From: Bursaphelenchus xylophilus
Lineage: Eukaryota > Nematoda > Chromadorea > Rhabditida > Aphelenchoididae
Assembly (NCBI GenBank): GCA_904066235.2
Contig: CAJFCV020000003.1
Location: 11,656,001 to 11,720,000, forward strand
Reading direction: 5' to 3'
Length of the DNA stretch: 64,000 nt
A model generated the notes under the pieces. The model was not told where the DNA came from, searched no databases, and saw only the letters and a program-made list of their open reading frames with translations. Position numbers and translations under genes: made by a program. Numbering within the stretch: position 1 is the first letter of the stretch; each line of letters begins with the position of its first letter. Below are positions 31,930 to 41,684 of the stretch, piece after piece.

Positions 31930-32330
31930 TTACAGTAACCAATATGGAAAATTAAGAGTAATCAAACTTCAGGTAAACAAAAAAATTAAAAAATTGTTAC
32001 AGTAACCCAATTTTGTAAAAATGAAAAATTGAAAAATGTTGTTACAGTAACCCGAGTAAGAATTTTACAGCAACTTAACGTCGTCTAATACAAAAATTTA
32101 AAAAATTGTTACAGTAACCCAAGTAAAATTTGTTACAGTAACCAAAGTATAAACGAAAAAATTTAATTTTTTTACAGTAACCCAAGATAAAGTTTTAAAA
32201 TAACCACATATGTAACAAAACAAAAAATTGGAGACATGTTGCAGTAACCCAAATAAATTTTTTTTTACATTATCCAAATAATAAAACAATAAATTTGAAA
32301 ACGTTGTTACAGTAACCCAGCAAAAAATTT
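31930..32330. repeat. GTTAC-A-GTAAC palindrome repeats
   Basis: gttacagtaaccc or a one-base variant occurs seven to eight times between about 31998 and 32315, spaced 25-70 bp in A/T-rich DNA. Like GCACNGTGC, it is a palindrome around a single central base. Confidence 0.8.
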
Positions 32331-32820
32331 TACAACCTCCCAATATAGCAAAAATCAAAAAATCAAACCGAACTTTCAAAAATACAAGAGAACAAACTCT
32401 TTTTCATTTTACCGTAACCCTTCCCCCGCAAAACAAAAAACAAGTCGAAAAAAGTCGGTCGTAAATTGATTGACAATAAACTCGGATCCGAACCGACCAC
32501 GCCTTTATACTTCATTCTCTGCAAACCCCTGAGGCTATTAATAATCAGAAATTTACACGGATTCCCTCGCTGACTCATTCTCGCGCAGAGAGAATGCGGT
32601 TTGATTCGTCATTCGGGGGCTTTCAAACTTTTCAGAACCTTAAAAAGAAGCGGAAAAAATGTAAATCGAACAAGTGGACGAGCTCGTATTTTACAAAGGA
32701 AATATAATAAATAAAAATTTGCGAAATTTCTAGATAGTGCTTTGAAAAAAGCAGAGATTTTTTTGTTTGAAAACTGGTCGATATTCAACACTTTTTGCGA
32801 GCAAAAATTGCAGCTCTATT
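32331..32820. other. intergenic, no gene seen
   Basis: 32390-32680 is repeat-free but has no supported exon; 32700-32820 carries weak Fam-A similarity. Confidence 0.4.
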
Positions 32821-32825
32821 TCTGT

Positions 32826-33079
32826 CAGTCTGTCGGGAAAATAATGTGGATTTGTCTCAAAAATCGTTGTATGGCAAGTTTTCAAAAAATGCATGGAAAA
32901 AAGTTAAAAATGCACTGTGCAAAAGCGAAAAAAATGTCCATCCATTTTATGAAGATACAATCAGTCTGTCGGGAAAACAATGTGGATTTTTCGCGCCTCA
33001 AAATACACCATCATTGCTTTGCGACGGGGCTAGAAATTTTTCTGCGACGAATCCACATTATTTTCCCGACAGACTGATA
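32826..33079. mobile_element. two Fam-B pieces around a Fam-D piece
   Basis: A Fam-B left end (cagtctgtcgggaaaataat), then Fam-D fragments (aaaatgcatggaaaaaagtt, tccatccattttatgaagat), then a complete Fam-B copy at about 32961-33079. Confidence 0.65.
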
Positions 33080-33556
33080 TTACTCTATTTTCACACAAAA
33101 TTGGCAGTGATATGCCAAAACGTCTTCTTTTTCTCTGACCGCCCTCCTCGTTTCGCCCACATCGATGAAAAGCGTTGAAAATCCCCCACTTTCCGTGCAA
33201 AGCGCTAGCCACGATTTTCAGAAACGAGAATATGCTCTAGACACCAGGTATCGCAATAATTTAAATAGAATCTGTTCTTTTTTCATTAAAGTAAAATCAA
33301 TGCTTCTAAAAGCAAGTGATGTTACCGACATCTCCCCCTACACCTTTATATATCTTCGTTCTCACATATTTCCTAATACTCTGTAACTTCTAGCCACAAC
33401 CCTCATCCCACCGCCACCTCAGCCCCTTCCCCACCCTTTCCGCTGTTCGCAGAAGTCGCCACAAACTCCACTAAGCAGTGGCTGGTCAGCAAAAGTCGTC
33501 GAAGACGTTAGCAAGCCCCGCCTTTTTCCCCTTTTGTTCTTTGGAGTTCCAGAGAT
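33080..33556. other. Fam-A relic, then CT-rich unique DNA
   Basis: 33085-33290 is Fam-A-like. 33390-33550 is C/T-rich (accgccacctcagcccctt) and would be the 3' region of the minus-strand exon that follows. Confidence 0.4.
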
Positions 33557-33682
33557 TCACCACACCCAAAAATACTCGCCCGACGTAAATTCCGTCACCT
33601 CCTTTATTCGGAGGGTTGTAAAGTGAGGAATTTTCTTGCGGTTTTCGTCTGCTTTGAGGTCGTAATCGATCAAATTTTTTAA
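33557..33682 (-). CDS. probable terminal exon, unrecognised
   Basis: A strong acceptor on the minus strand (cactcatttccag) opens a 42-codon frame ending at TGA. It encodes 41 residues rich in charged amino acids (LKNLIDYDLKADENRKK, later RIKEVTEFTSGEYFWVW). Codon pattern and acceptor look real, but I could not find the upstream exons. Product unknown. Confidence 0.45.
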   Translation of the reverse strand, partial: LKNLIDYDLKADENRKKIPHFTTLRIKEVTEFTSGEYFWVW

Positions 33683-33884
33683 CTGGAAATGAGTGTAAAA
33701 AATGAAAATTTTCAAATTTTTAAAAATGATCACTAAAAAAAGAAATTCCAGATATATGACACAAGACTGATAAATCGTGTCCAGAAAATATGTCATGATG
33801 ACACCCTTTTAAGATGTGTCAGTAGCATAATCAACGGCTGTATATGTCTAGGAGTACACTCTAGAGTACGTCAAAAAAAATATT

Positions 33885-34009
33885 CTGTCGGGAAAATAAT
33901 GAGCATCGAAGCAAAAAGCAATTTGATTTTGCCGCGACAAAATTCATTTTTTCGGCAGTGATGCGATTTTCAATGCAAAATTGTGCTCATTATTTTCCCG
34001 ACAAACTGA
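33885..34009. mobile_element. Fam-B element (AGC subtype)
   Basis: ctgtcgggaaaataatgagc to gctcattattttcccgacaa, interior aaaattcattttttcggcag. Confidence 0.75.
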
Positions 34010-34120
34010 TAAGCTATATGTAAATTATCTAGAGTTGAGGTAAAAATGTGTATTTAGAGAACAAGCAGGTTTAAACATCGGAAAGCACTGAATTTTGTAT
34101 CCTAGGGAACACAGACTTTA

Positions 34121-34390
34121 TCAAATAAACGATTCGGCTTGTTGTATTTGTGGGTTGTGACCGCAGAAAACGCGCAGAAAACGTCTGTGATTTAATAACT
34201 TGTTGTCTGCGACAGCTATGTCATAAGTGTGAAGCACAATTTGATCAATGCTCTTTGAGCTTGCCCGAATTTCGTAAAAAGTCGGCAAACTCGTATGCAT
34301 GAAAAAATGCCAGACAACGGGAAAGTGCGCGAAGTGACAGGCCAAAAAATATTTTTTTGCACACATCACTGATAATTTTTTACGGAAATT
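34121..34390 (-). CDS. possible orphan exon, unrecognised
   Basis: An acceptor-like aaaaaattatcag precedes a frame with MCAKKYFLACHFAHFP, FFMHTSLPTFYEIRASS and HRRFLRVFCGHNP. It looks more protein-like than its neighbours but has no partner exon or domain I can name. Confidence 0.25.
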   Translation of the reverse strand, partial: NFRKKLSVMCAKKYFLACHFAHFPVVWHFFMHTSLPTFYEIRASSKSIDQIVLHTYDIAVADNKLLNHRRFLRVFCGHNPQIQQAESFI

Positions 34391-34484
34391 TTCTGCTCTC
34401 TGGCAAAAACGGATATGGTGTTTGATATGCATATATTCAAAAAAAGCGACGAATTTTCACCAACGAAAAAAGTCTACGAGCTTT

Positions 34485-35110
34485 CTGGAAGGACTAGTAA
34501 CCCTGGACAGAATGAGCTCGGAATGTCACATATACGTCTTAAAAAATGTGCAAATACTAGCCCGTTGCAAAGTCGCTGGAGCGATTTTTGCGGAAAAAAT
34601 CAGCAGAAGTCAGCCTACTACGCAGGGCAAAAATCAACAGATTGCGAATTGCATGCCACCGAAAACAACTCCAGCTGCTCTGCGAACCAAGTAGTATCAA
34701 AACTGCTAAGCCATGTTGATGAACTGAAGCTCCCCCTTACTTCCTTGTAATATATACAGGGGTATATGATCCGATTTCGTCCGCCACTACTCTCGGCATG
34801 ACAATTCCTCCCTCCTCTTGCAAGAGTGGGATCTGCAAATCCAGTAATGGAATGAACGCCGTTCCCTCCTCTAATTACTCATTAGTCATGCTCTGAACGG
34901 GTGGAGAGAAGAAGACGGAGGGAATTCAACAAAAGGTTTGTCGCATTAAACCCTGAATGGAATAAATCTTTTCCAGCGCGTTGAGGGTAGCCTTAATGGA
35001 GCGTGAAGCTTATGCGATTCATCAATGGGTGGTTTTCACCACATTACAGTCAAAACTCTGCAGAGCAAATTGCAAGAAGACAAAAAAAATTTTGTTTGTT
35101 ATAGAGAAGT
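34485..35110. other. Fam-F fragments, then unassigned DNA
   Basis: 34490-34600 carries ggaaggactagtaac and gcccgttgcaaagtcgctgg, ends of Fam-F. 34600-35110 has short frames but no supported gene. Confidence 0.4.
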
Positions 35111-35122
35111 TGCGCTCTTATC

Positions 35123-35268
35123 CGTCTGTCGGGAAAATAATGTGGATTTGTCGCCGAAAAATTTTTCGCCTTGTCGCGAACCAAGTTTCCAATCGCGACC
35201 AGCCGTCGCAAGACGATGATGAGCGATTTCAAGGCGCGAAAAATCCACATTATTTTCCCGACAAACTA
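35123..35268. mobile_element. Fam-B element
   Basis: cgtctgtcgggaaaataatg to cattattttcccgacaaact. Confidence 0.8.
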
Positions 35269-35280
35269 GCAAACCACCCT

Positions 35281-35340
35281 GGTCAATGAGTGGTCTGTGA
35301 CGTCATTTTTGGACTGATTTCTTGATGTTTTTTTTGGGGG
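35281..35340. repeat. inverted copy of a coding-like segment
   Basis: About 85 percent identical, in inverse orientation, to 36142-36200, including TGACGTCA (35298-35305). The related minus-strand frame at 36 kb runs through this segment to its stop. Confidence 0.6.
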
Positions 35341-35362
35341 AAATGTTGTGATATCCATTTCA

Positions 35363-35508
35363 GTCTGTCGGGAAAATAATGTGGATTTTTCGTGCCTATG
35401 AATCGCCCATCCTCGCTTTGCGACGGCTAGCCGCGGCTGGAGATTTGGCACGCGACTTTAGCGACATTTTGCTACGACAAATCCACATTATTTTCCCGAG
35501 AGACTGAT
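35363..35508. mobile_element. Fam-B element
   Basis: tcagtctgtcgggaaaataa to ttattttcccgagagactga, followed by TA. Confidence 0.8.
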
Positions 35509-35785
35509 AGTATCTTCATAAATTGCACGGTCATTTTTTGACCTTGCACAGTGCTTTTGAACTTTTTCCCACGCTTGTCGCCCACGCACAGTGCATTTTT
35601 CTCTTTTTCGCACAGTGCACACCCCAAAAACGCCCTTTGCACTGTGCAAATTCCTGAGACCGACGAAAGTCGATGCACAGTGCAAACACCAAAAAAATAT
35701 GGAACGCACAGTGCAAAATTGTCGTTTTTTTGTGCAGGGTGCAGACCCAAAAAAAATGTCCACGCATTTATGAAAATACTAACAT
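35509..35785. mobile_element. Fam-D element, full length
   Basis: Ends agtatcttcataaattgcac and cacgcatttatgaaaatact are inverted; nine GCACNGTGC sites inside. Confidence 0.75.
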
Positions 35786-35787
35786 AA

Positions 35788-35860
35788 GTCTGTCGGGAAA
35801 ATAATGTGAATTTGGCGCAAAAAAATGCCAATCCACATTATTTTCCAGACAGACTGATAT
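35788..35860. mobile_element. Fam-B element, 73 bp
   Basis: Both ends complete (agtctgtcgggaaaataatg; cattattttccagacagact) with only a short loop left. Confidence 0.75.
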
Positions 35861-35981
35861 ATACGAAGGTTCATTTTGAATATAATTGACTTATGGGAAC
35901 TCTGAAAATGTTCGTTGTAGGCAAGGTTTATTGTAAAGGATTTTTTTTGATATAGATTTTACTGTAATTCCTGAATCTGGC

Positions 35982-36121
35982 TCTGTCGGGAAAATAATGT
36001 GTATTTGTCGCAGCAAAATGTCTCTAAAGTTGCGTACCAAATCTCCAGCGGCTAGCCGTCGCAAAGCAATGATAGGCGATCTCAAGCCGCGAAAAATCCA
36101 CATTATTTTCCCGACAGACTG
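35982..36121. mobile_element. Fam-B element
   Basis: ctctgtcgggaaaataatgt to cattattttcccgacagact, then ga-TA. Confidence 0.75.
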
Positions 36122-36155
36122 ATATGAAAATCACAATTTTTCCCCAAAAAAGACA

Positions 36156-36343
36156 TCAATAAATCAGTCCAAAAATGACGTCACAAACCACCCATTGACC
36201 ATTGTTGTTGACACACAACCATAAACTATGAAACACACGAGGTTTCAGCCCGAACAGCCACGTCAAATGATCAACCGCGATAGCACAGAACATATTGTCA
36301 TAGAAAAATGATAAAAGATCTTGAAAAGGATTCTTCAAACTAC
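36156..36343 (-). CDS. possible terminal exon, hydrophobic protein
   Basis: Acceptor ggaatttcag precedes a frame encoding NPFQDLLSFFYDNMFCAIA, then LTWLFGLKPRVFHSLWLCV and ending VVCDVIFGLIY before TGA. Two hydrophobic stretches suggest the C-terminal part of a multi-pass protein, such as a chemoreceptor, but that is a guess. Part of it is duplicated in inverse orientation at 35281-35340, so a decayed gene is possible. Confidence 0.3.
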
Positions 36344-36527
36344 CTGAAATTCCGCTAACAAACGTGTTTAAGTGACCTCTGAGTTGACGGAAAAAAGGGC
36401 ATTTAAAAGTCCATGTCTAAACTGCAAATTCGTTGCAAAAATAGAATGGAGTGGGCTGGAAATGATGGAAAAGTCTGTAGGTAAAATTCAAAAAGACATT
36501 GCTCAAAGTGCGACGCTCAGAACTTAT

Positions 36528-36678
36528 TAGTCTGTCGGTAAAATAATGAGCGCAAGGTCGCCGATCGTGTCGCTGAAGTGAAAGGCAATTTGATTTTGTC
36601 GCGACATAATTCATTTTTCTCGACCGCGATGCGATTTTCGATGCGACCGAGTGCTCATTATTTTCCCGACAGACTGAT
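36528..36678. mobile_element. Fam-B element (AGC subtype)
   Basis: agtctgtcggtaaaataatg to cattattttcccgacagact. Confidence 0.8.
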
Positions 36679-36829
36679 TGTGAAACTGAGACAAATTTAA
36701 AATATTTTTTTTGTATGATAAATCCAAAAGTATCTAGCTTCCCATTTGCAGAAAAAATTGAAAATTGATTTTTAGCCCTAAATTCAATGAAAATTGCAAT
36801 ATTTTTTGTTAATAAATTTAAAGAAAAAA

Positions 36830-37540
36830 TAAATTTAAGAAGTGCTCCATGTGTGAGGTTCAGATTTTGATGATACTTGTCACAAATTTAGGCTAATTTT
36901 ATTGCAATCGATAATATAGACTGTCATCTCGCGCTTTGAAGAGACGACCCGGATTTTTAGGTTGAAAAGTGGCAAAAATATGACATTTTTTCGATTTTTT
37001 GCGTTAAAAGCTTCATACCTATCTCTGTTGTAAAAAGCAACGTCTCCAAAAACAATAATTGCTTTCCTAGAAAAGATAAAAACACTTAAAAAGTCGTTTC
37101 TTCACTGACCGCAGACAGCATTTCGCGTACTCTCGGCCACAAAGATCGTTCAATATCTCAGCTGCGTCTGCAATGCCACGATTCCGCGAAGAATTCCCAG
37201 GAATTAGCATAAACACAAATATTTTGATATAAATGTAATGGATCGACCGCTTTTCGGTCACTCGTTTGTGAAATAAACATATTTTTGGAATTGTTGGAAG
37301 TCCCCTTGTCATAGTGCGGTGGTGGTAGAAGCTAATTGGAGTCAAGATCGTGAGTTCACAGTTTTTCTGCTAGAGTCCTCTAGTTTGTGGTCTGCGAGTC
37401 AGTAGGGGCAGTGGATACTAGGAGTAGAGGGCAAGTTAGGGGCCTCATTAAACCTCGACTACACAAGTCTTGACAGCAAAGCACGGGCTAAAATTTTCAG
37501 AAATTGATATATCGTATAAGCCCGACGTAAAAGGGTGACT
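36830..37540. repeat. Fam-A relic split by a solo LTR
   Basis: agtgctccatgtgtgaggtt at the left, gcaaagcacgggctaaaatt after the LTR. The element reads on across the insertion once one GCAA is removed. Confidence 0.65.
37174..37475 (+). mobile_element. solo LTR (family 1)
   Basis: 302 bp, TGCCACGATTCC to AAGTCTTGACA, with the 4-bp duplication GCAA on both sides. AATAAA lies at about 37272. Inverted relative to the copy at 15593-15895, with scattered differences. Confidence 0.8.
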
Positions 37541-38090
37541 CAAAGTTAATGCGAACGTCGCCTTATGAATCACCTATCCACAGTTTCCCTCATTTCTACC
37601 GCGACCAATCTACAGTAACCCTTGTTTATCAACAACATCTTCAAAAGTCCGGACTCCAAACTGTTCCCGTCGTCACACTCTTGCGCAACAGCCCACTTTT
37701 TCATTGTTCTTGACGGTTATCAATTTGACGAAAATCTCCGTTCTCTGGTTGTCGAAGACGGTTTGTCGAGAAGACTGCAAACAATTTGAGACCAAATGAA
37801 GATCGTTTACTACAAAATACGCAAAAACACTGTGGATGTTCGAATTTCCGCTCAGTTAAAATTGAATGTTTTCAGAGAAATTACGGTATTTCTTGGTGTA
37901 ATTAAACGTACATCAGGTAAACTCGGCGTAGTTGAAGTTATTTCCGGACCAAGATTTATTCGATGTGGCGTTTTGTCACAAATAAAATTTATGGAAAAAA
38001 GAAGTGTAAAGAGTTGTACTCGTCAATTTGCAAAGCTAGAGTGATTTTAGGAGATATTTACCGTGTAAAAAAAGTGAGGGGACAACAGGT
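37541..38090. other. unassigned DNA
   Basis: A frame at 37796-38044 is open but has no acceptor, domain or signal peptide to support it. The rest is repeat-free without recognisable content. Confidence 0.35.
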
Positions 38091-38297
38091 GAAAGAAGCT
38101 TTTTGCACGGTGCAAAAATTAAGAAATTGCACCGTGCAAAGCAAACTTTTGTTTTCGCACAGTGCATGTCGCAAGAATCACTCTGGTGGACGGATTGGTT
38201 ATTCGCTGATGAGCAAAAAGCGAAACATACCGCTTCCTCTGTACCACAGTCAATTTCTCAGTCTGGGTGCATTTTTGGATAGTGTAGACCAATTTTT

Positions 38298-38785
38298 ATG
38301 AAATTTAAAATTTTGAAAATGTTTTTTTTTAATTTTTTTATTTGTTTTTGATTGCGAAAAAAAAGTGAAATGCACGGTGCAAAACTGCGATTTTTTGTGC
38401 ACGGTGCTGACCGAAAAAAATTGCCTATTTTATGAAAATATGTATGTACTAATATCAGTCTGTCGGGAAAATAATGAGCATTCTGTCGCATCGAAAATCG
38501 CATCGCCGCCGAGAAAATGAATTTTGTCGCAGCAAAATCAATTTGCTTTTCTCTTCAGCGACGCGATTTTCGTTGCGGCATTGTGCTCGTTATTTTCCCG
38601 ACAAGCTGATATTAGTATATATTTTAATTTTAACAAAGTACGTGGACGTTTTTTTCGGTCTGCACTGTGCACAAAAAATCGCAATTTTGCACCGTGCATT
38701 TCACTTTTTTTTGGTTTTCGCAATCAAAAACAAATCATAAAAAAAACAAAAAATTTCAAAATTTTAAAAATCAAAATTTGAAATT
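38298..38785. repeat. large palindrome with a Fam-B copy at its centre
   Basis: atgaaatttaaaattttgaa at the left mirrors caaaatttgaaatttcat at the right; tttgattgcgaaaaaaaagt mirrors ttttttggttttcgcaatca. Each arm carries two GCACNGTGC sites. A Fam-B element (38456-38611) fills the loop. Confidence 0.8.
38456..38611. mobile_element. Fam-B element (AGC subtype)
   Basis: tcagtctgtcgggaaaataa to ttattttcccgacaagctga with TA on both sides. Confidence 0.85.
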
Positions 38786-39310
38786 TCATAAAAATTACCC
38801 TACAGTATCCTCAAACGCACCCAATTTTAACCAAACAAAATGACTAACCACTTCGCAATTAAAACTTTTGTAATCGCTTATTCAGCCGCCGATAACAACA
38901 TTTTATTACAGTCAAAGTTTACATGCTTGAAAAGGAAATGATTCACACCTGGAAGAGCCCTAATGAGCGGGGAAAACAGTGACGTCGAAAACCGGACGCA
39001 CCGAATTAATGGGCTTTCTCTTACGAAATCTCATAAAGGATCCACCGACTGGATTACGTCGTAAGGTGGAATCGTTCCGATTAGTGGCAAGAGTAATATG
39101 AAAAGAATGAAAAAAGCGTAGAGAGAAAACTAGTGTGGTTTGCAGCAAAAATTGGAGAAAAATAGGCAAAAATCAGCATGAAAAATTGCAAAAAAAAGAA
39201 AAAATAAAGAAAAAATATAAATTTTTTATTTTTTATTCCTTCAGAATTTGCTGATCTTTTAGACTGTTTCTCATCTTTTATGTTATCACTCATCTTCCGA
39301 AAAAAAAATT
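38786..39310. other. unassigned, partly unique DNA
   Basis: 38830-39080 is repeat-free (ccgattagtggcaagagt, gtgacgtcgaaaaccggacg) and may be regulatory or an unrecognised exon on the minus strand. 39090-39310 is A/T-rich. Confidence 0.35.
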
Positions 39311-39315
39311 TCGAT

Positions 39316-40265
39316 AATTTTGCACTGTGCAAAAACTAATGCTTTCCGCACTGTGCAGACCTAATTTTAGCCTATTTCTGGCCTTGCACAGTGCAAAAAT
39401 TTCAAAGTTCTGCACCGTGCAAAATTTGATACTTCCTGCACCGTGCAGACTTAATTTTAGCCTATTTTTCGCCTTGCACAGTGCAAAAATCTTTTCTCCT
39501 CGCACTGTGCGGGAAACAAAAAAAAATTTCTTTTGAAAATTTGTTACAAACAAGATAAGAATTATAAGAAATTCAAAACTCTGCACTGTGAAGCATTTGG
39601 TTTTTTTCCGCACAGTGCAGACTTAATTTTAGCCTATTTGTGGCATTGCACGGTGCAAAAATGTTTTTTTCCTTGCACTGCGCGCAAACGAAGTTTTAGG
39701 TTTTTGAAAATCCGTTACAAAGAAGGTAGAAATTCTGAAATTTCCCACTGGGCAAAATTTTATTCTTCTCGCACAGTGCAGACCTGAATTTAGCCTATTT
39801 TTTGGCCTTGCACAGTGCGAGAATTTAAAAATTTTGCACTGTGCAAAATTTGGTGCTTCCTGCACCGTGCAGACTTAATTTTAGCCTATTTTTCGCCTTG
39901 CACAGTGCAAAATTAAGCTTTCCTTGCACTGTGCATAAAACAAAAAAAAATTTTTTTCAAAATTTATCACAAGCAGGGGAATTTTTTTTTTAAGATTCTG
40001 TACTGTGCAAAATTCGATGCTTTCCGCACAGTGCAGACCTAGTTTTAGCCTATTTTTGGCCTTGCACTGTGCAAAAATAACATTTCTTCGCACTGTGCAT
40101 AAAACAAAAAAAAAATTTTTTTGAAAATTTATCACAAGCAAGGAAAAATTTTTTTAAATTCTGCACTGTGCAAAATCCGATGCTTTTCGCACTGTGCAGA
40201 CCTAGTTTTAGCCTATTTTTGGCCTTGCACAGTGCAAAAATAACATTTCTTTGCACTGTGCGGAA
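39316..40265. repeat. about 162-bp tandem array with palindromes (array 3)
   Basis: cctattt of ttttagcctatttttggcc starts at 39371, 39461, 39633, 39794, 39885, 40049 and 40212: spacings 90, 172, 161, 91, 164 and 163. About 28 GCACNGTGC sites. Units contain aatttatcacaagcagggg-type spacer. Confidence 0.9.
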
Positions 40266-40815
40266 AATAAATTTATTGATAATTTTCAAAATTTTTAAAT
40301 ACAAATTCATCAATTTCCGGCATTCCTCAGCTACAAGTTTGCTTTTTGAACCCGTTTTTGTCGTCATCCTCATCTTGTTGATCCCCCGCATCTCCAAATT
40401 ACTCAACCAGCTCCTTCAAAGGCTTCCATTGATCCGATTACCGCGATGGAACGGCAATTCGACTGCATTTACGACGTTCCACAACGAACTCTGCTCGATT
40501 AATTTAATTCCGAGTAATCTTTAACTCGCGGATTATGTTATTGTTGAGAAAGGGATGACGTTCGCGCTCTGGTAATTGCTGGTACCGATTATCGCTGTTG
40601 GCTGTAAATACTGTTTTAAAATCTGCGAAACGGGGTAAATATGCAATTGGAGGGGCAGGAAATGTCAAAACACAATTAAGCTGTGTTAGCAATTAGGAGT
40701 GAACCTAAGAATACGGTAAAAATAACAGGTGTTGCAAGAAGAGGAGAGTGTTGAAGCAAACAGAAATTTGAAAGAAATGCCTATAAATATCTGGCTGAAA
40801 AAAAAGAGTAAGTTT
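40266..40815. other. repeat-free island, possible minus-strand exon
   Basis: 40320-40700 lacks known repeats. On the minus strand 40610-40504 encodes NRYQQLPERERHPFLNN and IIRELKITRN before TAA, after a cag acceptor. Too little to call a gene. Confidence 0.3.
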
Positions 40816-40817
40816 TT

Positions 40818-41402
40818 CAGTCCGTCGGGAAAATAATGTGGATTTCTTGGAAATCTCACCGCGACATTTATACGGCGTTTTCATGAAGTTCATGGACATT
40901 TATTGCGTCCCGCAAAGTGCACAAAAACCCCCATTTTTTGCACCGTGCATCTCATTTTTTGTTGCTTTCGCACCGACCATCGGAAATATCGTCTACGTTG
41001 TCACGGTTCTGCTGAAAAATTTGCACAGTGCAAACGGTTGTGCGCACTGTGCAAAAGGATAAAAATGCACTGTGCGAAGGCGAAAAAATGTCCATGCACT
41101 TTTTGAAGATACTAATATTAGTATTTTCGTAAAGTGCATGGACATTTGCGTGGCCCGTTCCGTGCACAAGATACCCCGGTTTTTATGCACCGTGCACTCA
41201 CTTTTTTTTGCTTTGCACTGTGCATGACATAAACTTTTCCTAACGCGGTTCTTGCACTGTGCAAGTGGCTTTTTTGAGGCTTGCACTGTGCGAAAAGAAA
41301 AAAATGCACTGTGCGTTGGCGGCAAGCGTGTGAAAAAGTTCAAAATACACATATACTGTACGAAAAAGAAAAAAATCTCTTTGCAGTTTATGAAAATACT
41401 GC
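40818..41402. mobile_element. Fam-B half and two Fam-D elements in tandem
   Basis: 40818-40870 is a Fam-B left half. Fam-D copies follow at about 40876-41113 and 41113-41402, meeting at actaatattagtattttcgt. Twelve palindromes. Confidence 0.7.
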
Positions 41403-41553
41403 TAGTCTGTCGGGAAAATAATGTGAATTTCTCGGGCCTTGGAGTCGCCCATCATCTTTTTGCGACAGCTAGCCGCAGCTGGATGGATGTCTATTGCAAC
41501 GAGAGGAGACATTGTTTTGCGACAAATCCGTATTATTTTCCCGACAGACTGAC
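41403..41553. mobile_element. Fam-B element
   Basis: agtctgtcgggaaaataatg to ccgtattattttcccgacag. Confidence 0.8.
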
Positions 41554-41684
41554 AGTACTTTCACAAACTGCACGGACACTTGTTTTCTTCGAAAATAAAG
41601 GAAAAAGAACTGCGGCATTAAAATTTTTAGGGTCTATTAGAAAAAAATGGTCTGTCGGAAAAATAATGACCGAAATTTTGTTGA

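Noticed and set aside
37796..38044. 83-codon plus frame
   Set aside because: No domain, acceptor or signal peptide; its start overlaps the intron-type tag aaaatacg.
38960..39169. FMRF followed by RKRK on the minus strand, as an FMRFamide precursor
   Set aside because: No Gly after FMRF for amidation, no signal peptide and no start codon in frame.
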